A stretch of 64,000 nt of DNA, from positions 8,556,001-8,620,000 of the forward strand of contig NC_071329.1 of assembly GCF_010183535.1 (NCBI RefSeq), given 5' to 3'. A program made the position numbers and the translations under genes. Positions within the stretch are counted from its first letter, which is position 1. The number at the start of each line of letters is the position of its first letter. Under the pieces are notes generated by a model, which did not search any database, had not been told where the DNA came from, and saw only the letters and a program-made list of their open reading frames with translations. Below, piece by piece: positions 24,601 through 37,700 of the stretch. This DNA is from Caenorhabditis remanei (taxonomy: Eukaryota; Nematoda; Chromadorea; Rhabditida; Rhabditidae).

Positions 24601-25309
24601 ACACTCTCAACTTTCATCTTTCATATTTCTTTGATACCATAACCCCTTTTCCACTCGAATATTCTCGTCAGGAAAAAATGACGAAATTTGAGTTTTGAAC
24701 CACGCCTAGTTTGGAACACTTGAGCCAACTTCTTAGAGTTTATGTCTTCTCTTGCGATCTTCGAAAATCAGACAAGGTGGACATAATCAGAAAATAGGAT
24801 CCCTTTTGCGACGTTTGCTGCATTCCAGTGTCTAAGTGCAGCAATCTTGTCAGGAGACCCATCTTAATCATGTTACCAACGAAAGAACTCTGATGACACA
24901 CTCCGTTTTTTTCTTCTCCTTATTTAGTTCCGTTGTCGTTACGTCCTTCTCAGGAGAGAGATCTAATCAGCTTTTCCGATTTGTCCCCCCTCCTTTTCTT
25001 GCGGTTCTCTTATTTATTTCCTTGTTTTGAAATACATATGAATATATTAATGAAAATATTTGTGAACAAGTCAAAAAATAATGTTTATTCTGTTTCCAGA
25101 GGTTACCTTTAACGATATGTGTGTCGTTGTTTTTGACGTAGAAGTTTATTTTAAGACAGAGAAAATAAGATTGAAAAAGCAAATGGGACATTTCTGGACA
25201 CTATAAATTATTTTCTACGAACGTTCAAAATTTGCGGGGTTTCTGAATTACGTAGACCAGGAAATGACGGTTCTTAAGGATTGATGATGACTGATTTCTT
25301 TAATTCTAG

Positions 25310-25692
25310 GCTTACAGATAATCGAGGCTAGTGGGACGAGATGGCGAGATTCTAGGTGAGGATTAAGTGGTAACCTGTACTCCCTCAGAATTTTGAAACG
25401 AAATGATTGTCAGCCAACGGGTCAAGATATACTGATGCCTAACTTTCTGTTGTTATATTTCTAGAGCAGTAGACTCTGAATTGAGCTGTTTTGATAGCAT
25501 ATTCCCTACTGAAACTATACAATTCAGATCTAGCTCCCATGTAGACAAAACCGAAAATAGTAAGACATCATGTGCAAACAAGCTCTCGAACATATCTTTC
25601 CAGAGAGCAACAGCATCAGCACCCCAAGAGAAAGTAACATTTGTGCCAGACATTCCCTCGACAGATCAGTTGATGAATCTCTCGTTTTGCTA
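25310..25692 (+). other. spliceable open frame of unknown identity
   Basis: Two exon-like pieces, 25310-25355 and 25465-25692, are bounded by good signals (TTCTAG acceptor, CTAG/GTGAGG donor, TTTCTAG acceptor) and join in phase to give about 91 open codons (LQIIEASGTRWRDSR then AVDSELSCFDSIFP, ending STDQLMNLSFC-stop). Base composition is more even than in the flanking DNA. I recognise no domain and find no convincing upstream exon or start codon. It could be the last two exons of a small gene, a decayed gene, or chance. The opposite strand is also open over 25453-25653, which lowers confidence. Confidence 0.25.
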
Positions 25693-28600
25693 ATGAGGAT
25701 CACATGAAAGAGAAGTTTCCTTGCGTAGTAGTAGTAGTATTTGTTGATGATTACGCGTTACTATGTTTTTGCGTAATCTTTGAGCTGAAACTACCAGAAG
25801 AAGAAGCACACAATCTTTATTTTTGGTAGGCAAATTTTTTGGAAAACCAGTAAACAGGAACCAGAAAGAAATGAGAAAGACGTCGAAATGTGTGTTGTGT
25901 TCCACTTTTTGTCCTCCACCGCCGCACCATCCCAGGCACTTTGAAGTGCTCGAGGACAGGAACTTCTTTTGTGAAAAAACTTTCAGAGAAGGGTAAACAC
26001 GATTAATTTCGGTTTTGTGGATAGTCAGACAGATTTCTCAAAGAGGATCACTCTCTGAATCCGGTTAGTTTTGATCTTATTGTTTTGGATAAACTGAGGA
26101 TGAGAACATACTTTACTAGCCCCTCTGGACTTTGCCACTAGAAAAATAGTATTTCGTTTTGTACCAATTGATTTATGTGGCTTGACTGAAAGATTCCAGC
26201 TAAAAGAAATCTGAAAATTAAGTTTTCTGATGCTCATATTTATTTACGAAAACTATCGAAAACAGATTATTTTGCACTCGTTCTACTCAAGTGTTGAATA
26301 ATGAACAAGGTTGAGCTTAGAACATGAAGATATGAGTAGAAGAAGACGTGCTCAGAATATTGTATGTGCTCATTCATCTTCCAAAAAAGACATTTATAGA
26401 ACTAGGAACTTGTAGATATGTTGCCAAAAAAGAAGAAGAGAAATTGATGGAAAAAAAGGAAGAGGGTGGATGAAGAGGACAAGAATAAACAGAAGATGTC
26501 GACGTCATTACTCATTCTGGAGGAAATGATTTGATTATTATGTTCATTTACAAAAAAGGATATTTCCGTCGTGTGTGTCGTAATGGAACAAAAATGACCG
26601 AATTAGTTCCATTTTTAAAAGATGCAAACGTGCACTTGGCTCTGTGCCAAATGCGGCGTTTGAAGAAGATATTCAGAGAATCCATGACATAAAACATTCA
26701 AGAAGAATCTAAGCCATTTTGACCTGCAGACATGGGTTACAGTAATCCTTTGATCTGTCAAACTTCAAGCCCATTTTTGCTTTCGAATGCTAGTTTTCGG
26801 TCAAAAGTCTTTACTCTACTAATCCAATCAAATAGTATTCTTTCACAAATTTTGATACCTTTTTAACAATTTCTACGCATTCTTCAATACTAATACCTTT
26901 CGTAATCCTCATCTGTCGACGACTCCCACCTTCTAATTGATCTGTTTTCTGATATAACAAAAAAGTTGTCTTTGGTTTCTTTGAAACGCCTTCAGTCTCA
27001 AAAACGAACTTTCAGGTAATTTCAGAACGAACTGAAACAAACTTCATTGAAAAATAAGAAATATTTGTTTTCTAGTTTCAGCCTAAACCACATAAACACA
27101 ACCACACTATACGAAAACCTTTTCTCTTTTTTGTGTTCCCCGGAACATTCCGAACACTTTTGGAATCATGCCAACCACCACTTCCTTGTTGTTAGAAAAA
27201 AGGAAAGTCTGCTCCTTAATTAGAAATCCTCAACTTGAATTTGAGTAGAAAGGGGACATGTTATATAGAAGGAAGTTATGTGTAATAACATCCCCTACAC
27301 AACTATAAAATCTTGGATAAGCTGCAGATGTTCATCGCCCCGACTGTCGGATCAGCTCATTCTCTCTACAGAGCTGTTTCAGATGAGAGAGACACGGAAC
27401 AAGAATGATGTAAGGGAAGGGGATTCATTGGCATTTGAATCCTGTTTGTTCCTGTGCGGTCTCTTGTGAGAAGATGTGAAGACGTCATTCTGAAATACAG
27501 ATTGTTTTGTGAATCACTTGACAATGAATTGACATAAAATTACTATTTTCTCTTTTAGTCGTCCTCGTCAGAATCGCGTTTCTTTGGTTAACCTAAGTTT
27601 AGAAGCCACAGTGAATACGTCTGTGATAATTGTTATTTTTGAATATGGTTGAGGAAAAAGGTACACTAGACATCTCAGCTTCCGTGAACTGATTCGAGGA
27701 ATTTGATAGAAGAAGGAAGAAGAAAAATGAAAATATTTAGTTTTGCATTCCAGATTAGTATTGCTTGAATGTTAAATTGGGAGCGTGAAGAACCCACTGA
27801 AGTTCGTAATTTCAGAACCTTGAGCTTGGTTTCTTGTCGACTTCTGATATCGATGATTATGTTGCAATCTCATTTTGAAATTCCAGAATCCTGTTGGTAT
27901 TACCTACACCGTCGGATCCCAAATCTCCGTAGCCACTTTCAGCAAATCCACAAAATCAGATTAACCATATGGCAAATAAGTCCATAAGCCTGAAATATCA
28001 TCACTTCGCAATTTAAAGGACGGAACTTCCGGTCTCATATGCAGCTTACGGTACTCCTCCTCGACTTTAAATTACTAAACACCTGTTAAGATGCTTTCAA
28101 CAAATAAGCTCTCACAGTTAGTATTTTTCTGTTTTTGCTCTGACTAGAATGCACTGCTTTTCTATTTTCAGATGAAAACTTGAAACCCTATTTATAAAAA
28201 TATCTAATTTCAGATAAGAGATATTTTAGACGTGTTCGTTTTATTCATTCATTAAAACATCGCTTTGTTTTTATGTCTTCTTCCATTCAGAAATCACTTT
28301 TGTATTGACAGAGTCAAGAGAAAAAAGATCAAGATTTAGTTCAGAGAACATTGTAATGTTGCCTTGTTGTGGAGTATCAGAAAACATGGAATGACGTGAG
28401 CAACGTCTTCTGGAGAATAAATTGAAGTGACCACCGGGAAGTTGTGTTTCATTTAAAATTAAAGATATTCAAATGATAGAGAAAAGTGTACGAGTTGTTG
28501 AGAGACGACGTCATTCCTCCCTCTCAAAAAGTTTTAGGAAAAGAGGAAGAGGATCAAGAATCGTTTTTGAACACCCGGGACGATGACTACTTCTTCGATG

Positions 28601-28800
28601 TCTTCTTCCACTTCTTCTTAATTTCAGGAGCTTCGAAACACTGAAGCAACAGGAAACGAGGAAGTGCTCTGGGCGTCCGTGCTCTCTTTTTGCTCTATTC
28701 TCGCTTATGTGTGTGTATGTATATGCTATGTGTGTATGTGCATCTCGCCGCCCAAAGAGGCAAGAGACGAGTTATTTTTTATTAGAAATCCCCGCCTGCC

Positions 28801-28852
28801 TGTGTTGAAGCCACGCCCCTTTTTTAGACGCCGCCCGCCGCCCAGCGGTCTG
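28801..28852 (+). promoter_or_regulatory. GC-box cluster in front of the PAN protein gene
   Basis: CCACGCCCC, then a T/A gap, then CGCCGCCCGCCGCCCAGCGG lie about 50-90 bp upstream of the most likely ATG at 28892. A TGTGTGTATGT stretch is just upstream (28700-28740). The combination recurs near other genes in this window. Promoter role is inferred. Confidence 0.35.
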
Positions 28853-28891
28853 GTGTCACCCCACAGTGTCGCCCACCACGTATTCTGTGCA

Positions 28892-31035
28892 ATGTGTTAC
28901 GAGCCATCAACCTCATCTGTTCCTCCCCCAAACTGTTTTGATTCAACAGATACAGTACCCGAGGATACTGTAACTTCTACAGTACATTTTTTATTTGATT
29001 CTGTATTCAGGATAGGTACTCGTTATCAGTGCATTATCCTTCTTCTTATTGCTCTTATTCTTCCTTGCTCAGGTGAGTTATCTCATTCTCTGCTTTTGTT
29101 CCGAAATGTTTCCTCCGGATTTAGATCCTCTTAGATTGGGGTGAGACAACAAAAACAAAGCAGTTACCAATCGGGAAAAAGAGAAAAAATAGAGAAATAC
29201 GTCACTCAGACACGAATTTAATCGTGGTCCCGATTGGTCATCTGAAAGAACAAGATGAGCCCCCCGCCGTAAAAAAGATAGGGTTCCGTTTCCTGATTGT
29301 CTATTTTCTGTGTTCGGGTCGCATGACGGAATGGAATAGCCAAAATAGTTTTTATTTCTGAAAAAGGGCTATCAGGTTTTGGAAAGAGATAGAGTCCACA
29401 CCTGGAATAAACTATCCCAATGAAGCACATCCGCTCTCGATCAGTTTCCAAATAGTGTCGATTCTAGGAAGAATGATTCAAGATTTAATGGGATATACGT
29501 CTATCAAATCTAGCAAAGTTCTGATTTCTGATAATGTCTGTATAAGAAAATCTGTATAAGCATGCTTTCGCATATTTTTCTGTTTGCATTCCTGCCATTT
29601 ATCCTGATTAATCTGGAATCTTAGTATTGGAATATTCGAATTCTGTGAATTTAAATGAATTGAATGGAATGAGAAGGGAGAAGACCAATGAGGAAAACAC
29701 AGGACATTTCAAAGATTCTCCCGTTTTTTGATCTCACTTTTTGGCGGTTTACATTTTTTTGCAAGAAAACAATGAATCCAGAACCCAGATAAATCTGATC
29801 ATTCACACGAGTGAACTTGCTCTCCTCCGTGTTCGCATTATCCATTATTAGAGCATATTCTAGCCCGTAGGGACATCTTCGGCGACATTATTTATGTATA
29901 GTTTTCACACAATGCCATACCAAATCATGACGTGACATTGATGATGATGATGATGATGAGTGTGATTCACTGAAGATGAATCTGTTAGTTCCTGAAGTGA
30001 CCGCCTCGTGTCTTCTTCCTGCTCCGCATACACACCGGGGCGTCGCCGTGAAATTTCAGTCCCACCAGACGTGCGACGAAGCGGAATCAGAATAATTCCA
30101 ATTGTAGAATAGAAAGAGGAGTGTGCGCAAATGGGCCCCCTGACAACCCCCGCATCTTTTCACCTTGATTTTTGTTGATTCCATTGTCATTTTGCAGCCA
30201 AAGGGAAGTGCTTCAACACACAGATCGGAATGAGCATCGAGGGAGGCAATTACCGAAGGATACGAAATTTCGAGGATCGAGCGTAAGTTTTCATTTCTTT
30301 TTGACTATTTTTTGGTCGATCAGACGTTTCTAAATTTAAATTCCGTGCCACCGAAAAGTCTCCTGATTACGTCTCATTAACGATTCATAGGGGAGAGACC
30401 ACGGCGAGAAAGACGACGTCGGAATCCGATATCAGATCAAAAATGTATATGTTGCAGATGTGCGAAAGAGTGCATCGAAGATTTCTCATGTTTTGGCTAC
30501 GAATGGAATAGTGAAGAACGTGTTTGTTACTTGAAATCAAGAAGCACTTCTGGAAAGTTGGTCGCCAAACCGAACACCATGGTCGGATTCTGTCAAGATG
30601 ATGGTGAGACCCATTGAAATTTAGAAGTGATTGCTCGAATGTAAACTTGTTTAGAAGATGAAGTACGGTATCGCCTTCAAGATCATGTAATAGTTGGCCC
30701 AATCGTGTTGGAAGCTGATGATGTGCCGGATGGAGAGGAATGTAAAGACAATTGTCGGAAGGTTGGATCATTATACTACAGTTGGAGACCCAATAGTGAT
30801 AATCAAAGGAGTAATGTTGTTCCAGTTGAGGAAGAGGAAGAAGAAGAACAAGAAGTATTAGGTAATATTCTATTCTAAAAACTCAGTTCTTGAATTCTCA
30901 AACGTTACAGGCCACTGTGAATGCATCAGTACAATGAACGAGCTTCGACTAGAATACGACGCTTTCTCCGGATTCATTCCAGCTCCAAGACACAAACATC
31001 GTCGAAGTATTTTCCTTCGACCTTTCGAAGTATGA
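28892..31035 (+). CDS. small secreted PAN/Apple-like domain protein
   Basis: The gene has five exons: 28892-29072, 30198-30282, 30458-30603, 30655-30861 and 30911-31035. From the first in-frame ATG that is not deep in low-complexity DNA this gives 247 residues. A strong hydrophobic signal or anchor (QCIILLLIALILPCS) ends right at the first intron, and the mature protein starts near KGKCFNTQIG. A PAN-type Cys pattern follows (CFNTQIG, CAKECIEDFSCFGYEW, RVCYLKS, GFCQDD). A second, poorer Cys-rich module (EECKDNCRKVGSLYYSW ... HCECIST) carries an acidic Glu run in the middle. The tail has a dibasic RHKHRRS. PAN modules bind proteins or sugars outside cells. The exact start is uncertain because an acceptor-like TATTCAG at 29010 could mark a different first exon. 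The related, much larger PAN gene at 56-64 kb may be a functional partner. Confidence 0.72.
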
Positions 31036-34000
31036 AGTACTGTAGCTTTGAAGTCAGTGTAGTCGTTTAGTTTTTATTCGTCTATTATTTCTCTCTCTCT
31101 CTCTCTCTCGCTCTCTTCCACTTATTTCAATACGGGTTTGAAAATGATCCTCACAATTCTTTCTTGGTACTAAATCCTCTGTTTCGCTTGCGTTGTTTTT
31201 TCTTGTTCTGACTTATCACAAACACTTTTCCAAACGAAACTAAACGGTTAATGAACACTTTACACTGTATTTCTATGAATCGCTTGATTAAATAAATCAA
31301 TTTGATTTTTATTTGTGTCTTATGTTTTACAGAAAATGCTTTTGAAATAAAGACAGGTTGATCTGATTAGATAATTCTAGCTAGAATAAGAAGTGAAGAC
31401 TGATCCGGTAATGATGAGATGTAAGCCTAAGCTACTGAGATTCAAAAAAAAAAGTCGGTAATTTCAGATGGCTCGGTTGTTGCCACTTGACATTTCCTTC
31501 AAGTTGATATCTCACCACTCCAGACTCATATTTCAACTTATATTCGTGAGAACTGTACCTTTCTAATGCACATAGCCAAGCAGTTATAATTTTCGAAAAA
31601 AATAATTTTTGAAAGATTAGAAGATTTACATCCTGATTTTTTATCAAGACAAGTAAAAGCATAGTTCATCGTAATTTAGTTTTGAACTTTTGCTTTTTGT
31701 ATGTTCTGATTGGCGTTTTTGTATCACAAAATGCGGAAGATATCTTCAGTGCAGAAATAGGCGGTGCCGAACGTAAATACAATTAAACCTATAGCACTTC
31801 TAGGTTAAGAATATTTGAAACAAACAATCAATTAAACATAAAAGCTGCTTGCCTTACAGTATCCGTTGACTTTATTCAGATAGTTCTGGAACTGGTGTCT
31901 GTTGTTTTTTGTTGCCTTCGAAGAAATATTTTCTTTATTTCATTCTTTCCAATATTCCTATTTCTGTTTCGAAGAATTCGAACAAACTTCTTCAGTTTTG
32001 TTTTCAAAGGTCGGCATGCCAGTGGGTGGTGAACGAACTTTGACTACTTATACAAATACATTCAATAGAAAAACCAAACGCGGAAGTGGAATGGCCCTCC
32101 TCATTTTTAGAATAAAGGAAAAAGAAGCCACGGGAAGAAAAAAGGAAAAAAGAGAATAGTTGTTTGTCCTATGTTTGCAACACATCATTTTGATCTCCAT
32201 CCTTGGAAACCTAACATTATTAATAATCCCAAAATGAGAAAGTTGGTCTCTCAGAGCTTGTTCTGAATCATTCCAGAACAAAACAGAATCAGAATTAGAT
32301 CAATGATTTAATTTGACTTCTCAGAAAGGGTGAGTTAGTTTCAGAGAATGATGTGGGGGTGGCGAAGAATCAAGTTTCAGAAAATCAAGTCTTTCCTTCA
32401 GTCAGAATTCAGCGAATTCTACTGAAATGCAGAACATCGGGTGACATTCATATAGATTTCTAATTCAGGTTTTACAATCTATTCAATAAATTACAGTTTA
32501 ATTGAGCAGTCGACATATCCAGAGGGGCTGAAAACTAAAATTTCAGACAATCAAATTCCTGAGTATTGGGGGATCTGATCATACTGAAACATGAAAATTA
32601 TGTTCGTAGAATACAACTGTTATTTCAGCTGTCAGTAGTCTCTGAAGTTCTATTTTTTCTGTGTTTGCCACTTGCACCCATTTTCAGCCCGATTCCAACT
32701 CAACCATCAACATACATCATTTCTATATTTAACCTTGTCTGCTAGACTCCGAACACCTTGACCTACATCCCGACCCGCATTTCCTGATCCTCTATTTTTT
32801 GTGAACACCAACGTGTCAACTCAACCGTGTCTGAGGTGTCTTATTATTATGATTCTTATTCCGGGTGAGGGTGGTAAACGAAGCGAATAGGTTCGAATCG
32901 AAATAAAAAAGAAAAGCAAAAAGTGCAAAACGGAAAACCGATTTATTGGATTTGGATTTTAGTTGAGAAAATGAAACACACATTTCAGAAAAAGAAATCA
33001 GACTATCTCATAGATTTAGAGGACCTTCGTTTAGTTGAACTTTTGGGTGTTCTCTGTCGGGAACCCATTTTACAAAAAGTGGAAAAACTGCACAACAAGT
33101 ACACAACTACAACTCACTTTTTTTCAAAAAGGAAATGACTCAGCTGACTATCTATTTTTAAGGAACGAGCAACTTTTTTATTTGGAGCAGTACGTGACTC
33201 ACCGCATCACTTTTGTTCCGTTTTCCAGACATCCCATGAGGAAAAGAAAAGTAACATTAAGATTGTTTTATTGGATGAGCAGAGCACGTGGGGGTGTTGA
33301 AATAATGGATGGATAGTTGTTGAAGATGGCCATTATTCCAAAAATAGGAAGTAAAATATCGGAAATAGAATGATGTGAGGAACAAAATCAGTTTGAAATC
33401 AGATTTATAATTAGGGGGTTTCCAGATCAAGATAATTTGTTTTGAATCAAATTTAAGTAGCATCATTGTTTAAAATGTTTTATAGGGAAACATTTCTTCT
33501 TAAAGTAGTTATTTGAAAGCTGTGACATTTCTTAACTCTCGTAGCTTTCACTGAAGACCATCCAAGTTGTTAAAATGATAATGAGTATGGGACCAATTGG
33601 TTAAGTAGGACGAAGTAAGTTGATGACAATTTGACGGAGTTTTTTTAATTATGAAATCTTTTAAAATGTCGTTCCATGTTCACATAGAGTAAAATGGGAA
33701 CACCAAGTCTGAACGATTTCGGATAAAATGGGTTCTTGCACATTTTTAGAAACTCAGACAGCTATCTTCAAGTTCAGAAAGTCTGAAAAAGGATCAAATT
33801 AACTTTTGAGAAATTGAAGAGCACTTGAAATAACCGGAACAGCACGATATCTTCTTCTGAACTAAAAGAGTTTTGGATATAGTTTACAATGGTATGATAC
33901 GGTGGTCTGAAATTTGAAGCAGAGGATATGTTGCAAAACCGATTCCCTTGACAATATTTCGGAAAGGAATCGTCCCCAGATACCCGTATTACCCATCAAA

Positions 34001-34772
34001 TCGACAATAGGTTAGTGCAAATCAGCTCGAGAACACCTTCCCTTTCTGCGGAAATCCCAAAATCCTGTACCACTTGAAAAAGGGAACAAAAGTCATTGAT
34101 TTGTTCAGTTCAAAACCGCAAACCAACTCGAACCAGCTTCTTTTTCTCCTTCTTCTCTTTCTACCCACTTCCTCTCTAATTACCTCTCATTGTGTTCCAG
34201 TTCCTTTTCTTTTTTCTTCTCCGGCCGACTCAACTTCGATCATAATTCGAATCACCGAATACCTTCAGTGTCATCCGGCGTGTCGTATTCAAAACAGAAG
34301 AAGGAGACCCGAAAAACGGGTTGCCCTCCTTCCTTCTCACCCCTCATCTCTTTTTTTTTGGAAGATAAACTGACGTCGAACTTTCAACGATCAAACCCTT
34401 TCTGTATCCGTCGTCCGTCATCTTTTGCCTCCTTCCTCCTATCGCCTTCAGCTTCTTTTTTTGGCGCCTGTCCTCTTCGCCCTACTCGCAGCGACGTTGC
34501 CTCGTCGTCCTTCGTCGTCGTCCTCACTTTCTCGTCCACTCTTCCAGCCAATTCAATCCGGTTCTGGTCATCTCTTTATCTGAGGTACTGTCACGGTGTT
34601 ATGCAATATGCATCTCCTCTCTCCGCCCCTCTCACGGACTGTATAGACTTCTGCTTTTCCCCCCTCCCAACTACTTTTTCTGCCCTATGTCACATTTGCC
34701 ATAGTTTCGCTTTCCGCGTAGTGTCGTATCTCTGTGCCCCCCTCGTATCAAACAGTGTCCGAAGAAGTAGCC
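31036..34772. other. intergenic stretch between the PAN gene and the peroxidase
   Basis: About 3.7 kb with no supported gene. It starts with the PAN gene 3' UTR: a pyrimidine (CT)n microsatellite at 31090-31115 and an AATAAA at 31291-31296. The last 700 bp (34.1-34.77 kb) are strongly pyrimidine-rich on the plus strand, which creates long but meaningless open frames; this is typical of DNA just upstream of Caenorhabditis start codons and probably contains the peroxidase promoter. Confidence 0.5.
31291..31296 (+). terminator. polyadenylation signal of the PAN protein gene
   Basis: AATAAA about 255 bp beyond the stop codon at 31035, the first canonical signal on this strand. Confidence 0.5.
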
Positions 34773-37700
34773 ATGCGGCGACTTGTACTCTACTTATTAG
34801 TATTCGGCGGAAGCTCTGTTTATGCTTCGAATATTCCTTGTGGAAAGTCATTCATCCCGTGTGAAAATGATATTCTCAATCATCAACAGGGATTGATCGA
34901 TGAAGGTGAGCACGAACTTTCCAACCTATTTGTTTCCTCGGTTCAGTTATTTTGACCTGGGCTTTTCATTTGCAAAAAGTTCATGATCCGAAACCTTTAG
35001 AGTATCTAGGTTATAGGTTCGGAAGGTCGAATGAGATCCCTGATTTTCAAAAACTATTATCCTCATCTCTGATATTCAGGAGCATTTGTATCTCATCGAG
35101 TCCCAGACGGGCTTCTCTTCGTAGCTGCCAAGGAAGGAGAACGAGAATCAGCGAAACTTTTTGACTTCCGAGATGTTGCATTCCAATACTCTGGACACCC
35201 TCTATCTACATCAACTTCTCAGTTCACCAGAATTCACAAAGCCGATAAGAAAGCCTCGGATCGAAGCAGATCCGCTTTCACTTCATTGGCTATCACAAAG
35301 AGATTGACAGCGTAAGTACCACTTTCCTTTATCCCAATCAATTTCAAACTTTTCAGACTAGGCCTTCGTGAAAGAGAGTTAAAGTACGGTCTACCACCTA
35401 ACCAAATCTCCTCAACCATCTCCAACTGCCCAATTCCAACAATCGATCATTGCTTTGCCACCAATTACCGGTACGAATTAGTCAGCATCGTCCACAGCTA
35501 AAGTGTCCAATGTCTCATTTTCACTTTTCTTCTCCGTCGCTTTTCATTGCGCAATCTTATTAAGTAGATAAGCGTCGATGTCGCTTTCGGAAACAGATCT
35601 AGTTCCTCACTGTTTTTTCTCTTTTCCGATAATTCACTTTCATTTTTTGTTTCTTTTCTCCAGATCATTCTCTGGTATCTGCAACAATGTAGCACATCCA
35701 GAATGGGGAGCATCTCATACTCCAATGGCCAGAATCATGAGACCAGACTACTCTGATGGAGTTTCTGAGCCAAGAACTGCTGCAGCCAGTAAACCATTAC
35801 CATCGGTCAGAAGTCTTTCATTAACTCTTTTCACTCCAAGGGGAGAGGTTTGTTGACGAATATTAAGCTTCTAAATATTCACAACAAAACAATTCAGGTT
35901 CACTCTGAAGTGACAACAATGATGGGTCTTTGGATGCAATTGATCTCTTCTGACATGGTCAATGTCGTTTCTTTTCAAGCTGTAAACGAGGGAACGTCGT
36001 CCGCCTTGCCATGTTGCAAACGAGGATTTAATCATTCCGAATGCGATGCCATTGATATACCAGCAGCTGATCCAGCATACAGGTATTAGATATTCAAAGA
36101 TCAGAAAACATGAAATACAATGTTTCAGAACTAGACTGAACTGTATCCCACACGCCCGATCAATAATCGCTCCGAGGGAAGCATGTCGATTGGGGCCAAG
36201 AGAACAGGCGAATTTCGCTTCATCTTATCTTGATGCTTCATTTATTTATGGATCCAATATGGAAAAGGCAAAACAATTGAGAACTTTTAGAAATGGTTTG
36301 TCATTTTCAGTGTAAATACAAAATCATGTTCACTATGTTATTATAGGACAACTCCGAACTGCTGGAAGCATCGGAGAGCTTCCAGCTACCGATGCAACCC
36401 TCCAATGCCAGGCCACTCATTCCAGATGTGCTCTTTCTGGAACAGATGAAGTGAACATCCTCCCAAGTGTAGCTGCTCTACATACCGTCTTTATTCGTCA
36501 TCACAACCGTCTTGCTGATAATCTCAGATCAATCAACCGTCACTGGACTGACGATAAACTGTACGAAGAAGCCAGAAAGATTGTGTCAGCTCAAGTTCAA
36601 CACATCACTTACAATGAGTTCTTACCAGTTCTTTTGGGAAGAGAAAACATGAGAAATTATGGATTGAACTTGCATTCAGCTGGATTCGATTCAAATTATG
36701 AAATGAATTTGGAAGGAACCACTTTCAATGAGTTTGCAGTGACAGTTCCATATTACTTCTGGGCACTTCTTCCTTCTGAGAAATCGTTTGTCGATTTCAA
36801 TAATCCATCGAGACTTTATGAGCAAGGACCAATCCAAATCATTCGTCAATTGTTGAATACCAATATCTATCAGCCGACACTCCGTGCAAATGACGAAGTT
36901 AAAAGTGGATTCTTGAAGGATAATCATGAATTTGGATTAGATTTGATTTCGATTGCTTTGAAACAAGGAAGAGATCACGGAATTCCTGGATACACTGCAT
37001 TAAGAGCAAGTTGTGGATTGGGAAGAGTTAGTTATCTAATCGGATTTTACTCCTTAATTCATAAATGTTACGTTTTCAGATCGCTTCTTTCAACGATCTC
37101 CGTGAAATTTTCCTTCCTGAGGTCAAGTTTGAACACCTCTCGTCTGCCTATCAACGAGTGGAAGATATTGATCTTTTGGTTGGAGTTCTTGCCGAGAAGC
37201 CACTGAAAGGATCTCTTGTTGGACCAACAATGGCTTGTATCATTGGAAAACAGATGCAGAGAGTGAGCATTTTACATTCAATTATTGGTAATAAACGGTC
37301 TTCTTTAAGACAAGAAGAGCTGATCGTTTCTGGTACGAGAACTATTTCGCTCAATCTGGATTCAGTGAGGGCCAACTTTCTGAGATAAGAAACACCAAGT
37401 TGGCTGAAATTATCTGTTCTAATATTGATATTCGAAGAATTCAAAGAAATGTTTTCTTCAGAGAAGACGTTTTCGAGTGAGTATTTTTTTTCCAAATAAT
37501 TTAAGTCATAATACCGAATTCCGTGTTTTTCAGCAACATGGCAATCTCTTGCAACTCAACCGTATTGAGTAGCCCTGACTTCAATGAATGGAGAGATGCG
37601 GAAGGAAAACCAGTATTCCCAATCCGTCAAGAAACTATTGAAAAAGTAATAAGCTTAGCCAAAAGAAATCTTAAGGATCAAGAGAGAAGAGAGATTTCGA

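Larger units (their letters stand above)
19675..28891. other. gene-poor stretch between cut-1 and the PAN protein gene
   Basis: About 9.2 kb without a gene I can name. The part nearest 19.7-20.4 kb should hold the cut-1 promoter and includes a GC-rich block (CTGCCCGCCCC, GGGCGCGCC near 20036-20075). Further right are several coding-looking pieces listed separately: a 7TM-like fragment at 20.99-21.62 kb, a two-exon open frame at 25.31-25.69 kb, an open frame at 26.49-26.69 kb and opposed open frames at 27.89-28.07 kb. A two-copy direct repeat (TTTGTAAAGTTAAAAATA) sits near 22560-22597, and an 8-bp-stem hairpin (TTTGTATC-GGGAA-GATACAAA) near 22343-22363. Confidence 0.45.

Noticed and set aside
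32885..32905. GGTTCGAATC resembling a tRNA B box
   Set aside because: No matching A box at the right distance and no cloverleaf can be drawn.
34190..34864. Long plus-strand open frame upstream of the peroxidase
   Set aside because: It is Ser/Phe/Leu-rich because of pyrimidine-rich upstream DNA, and it overlaps the true signal-peptide exon in another frame.
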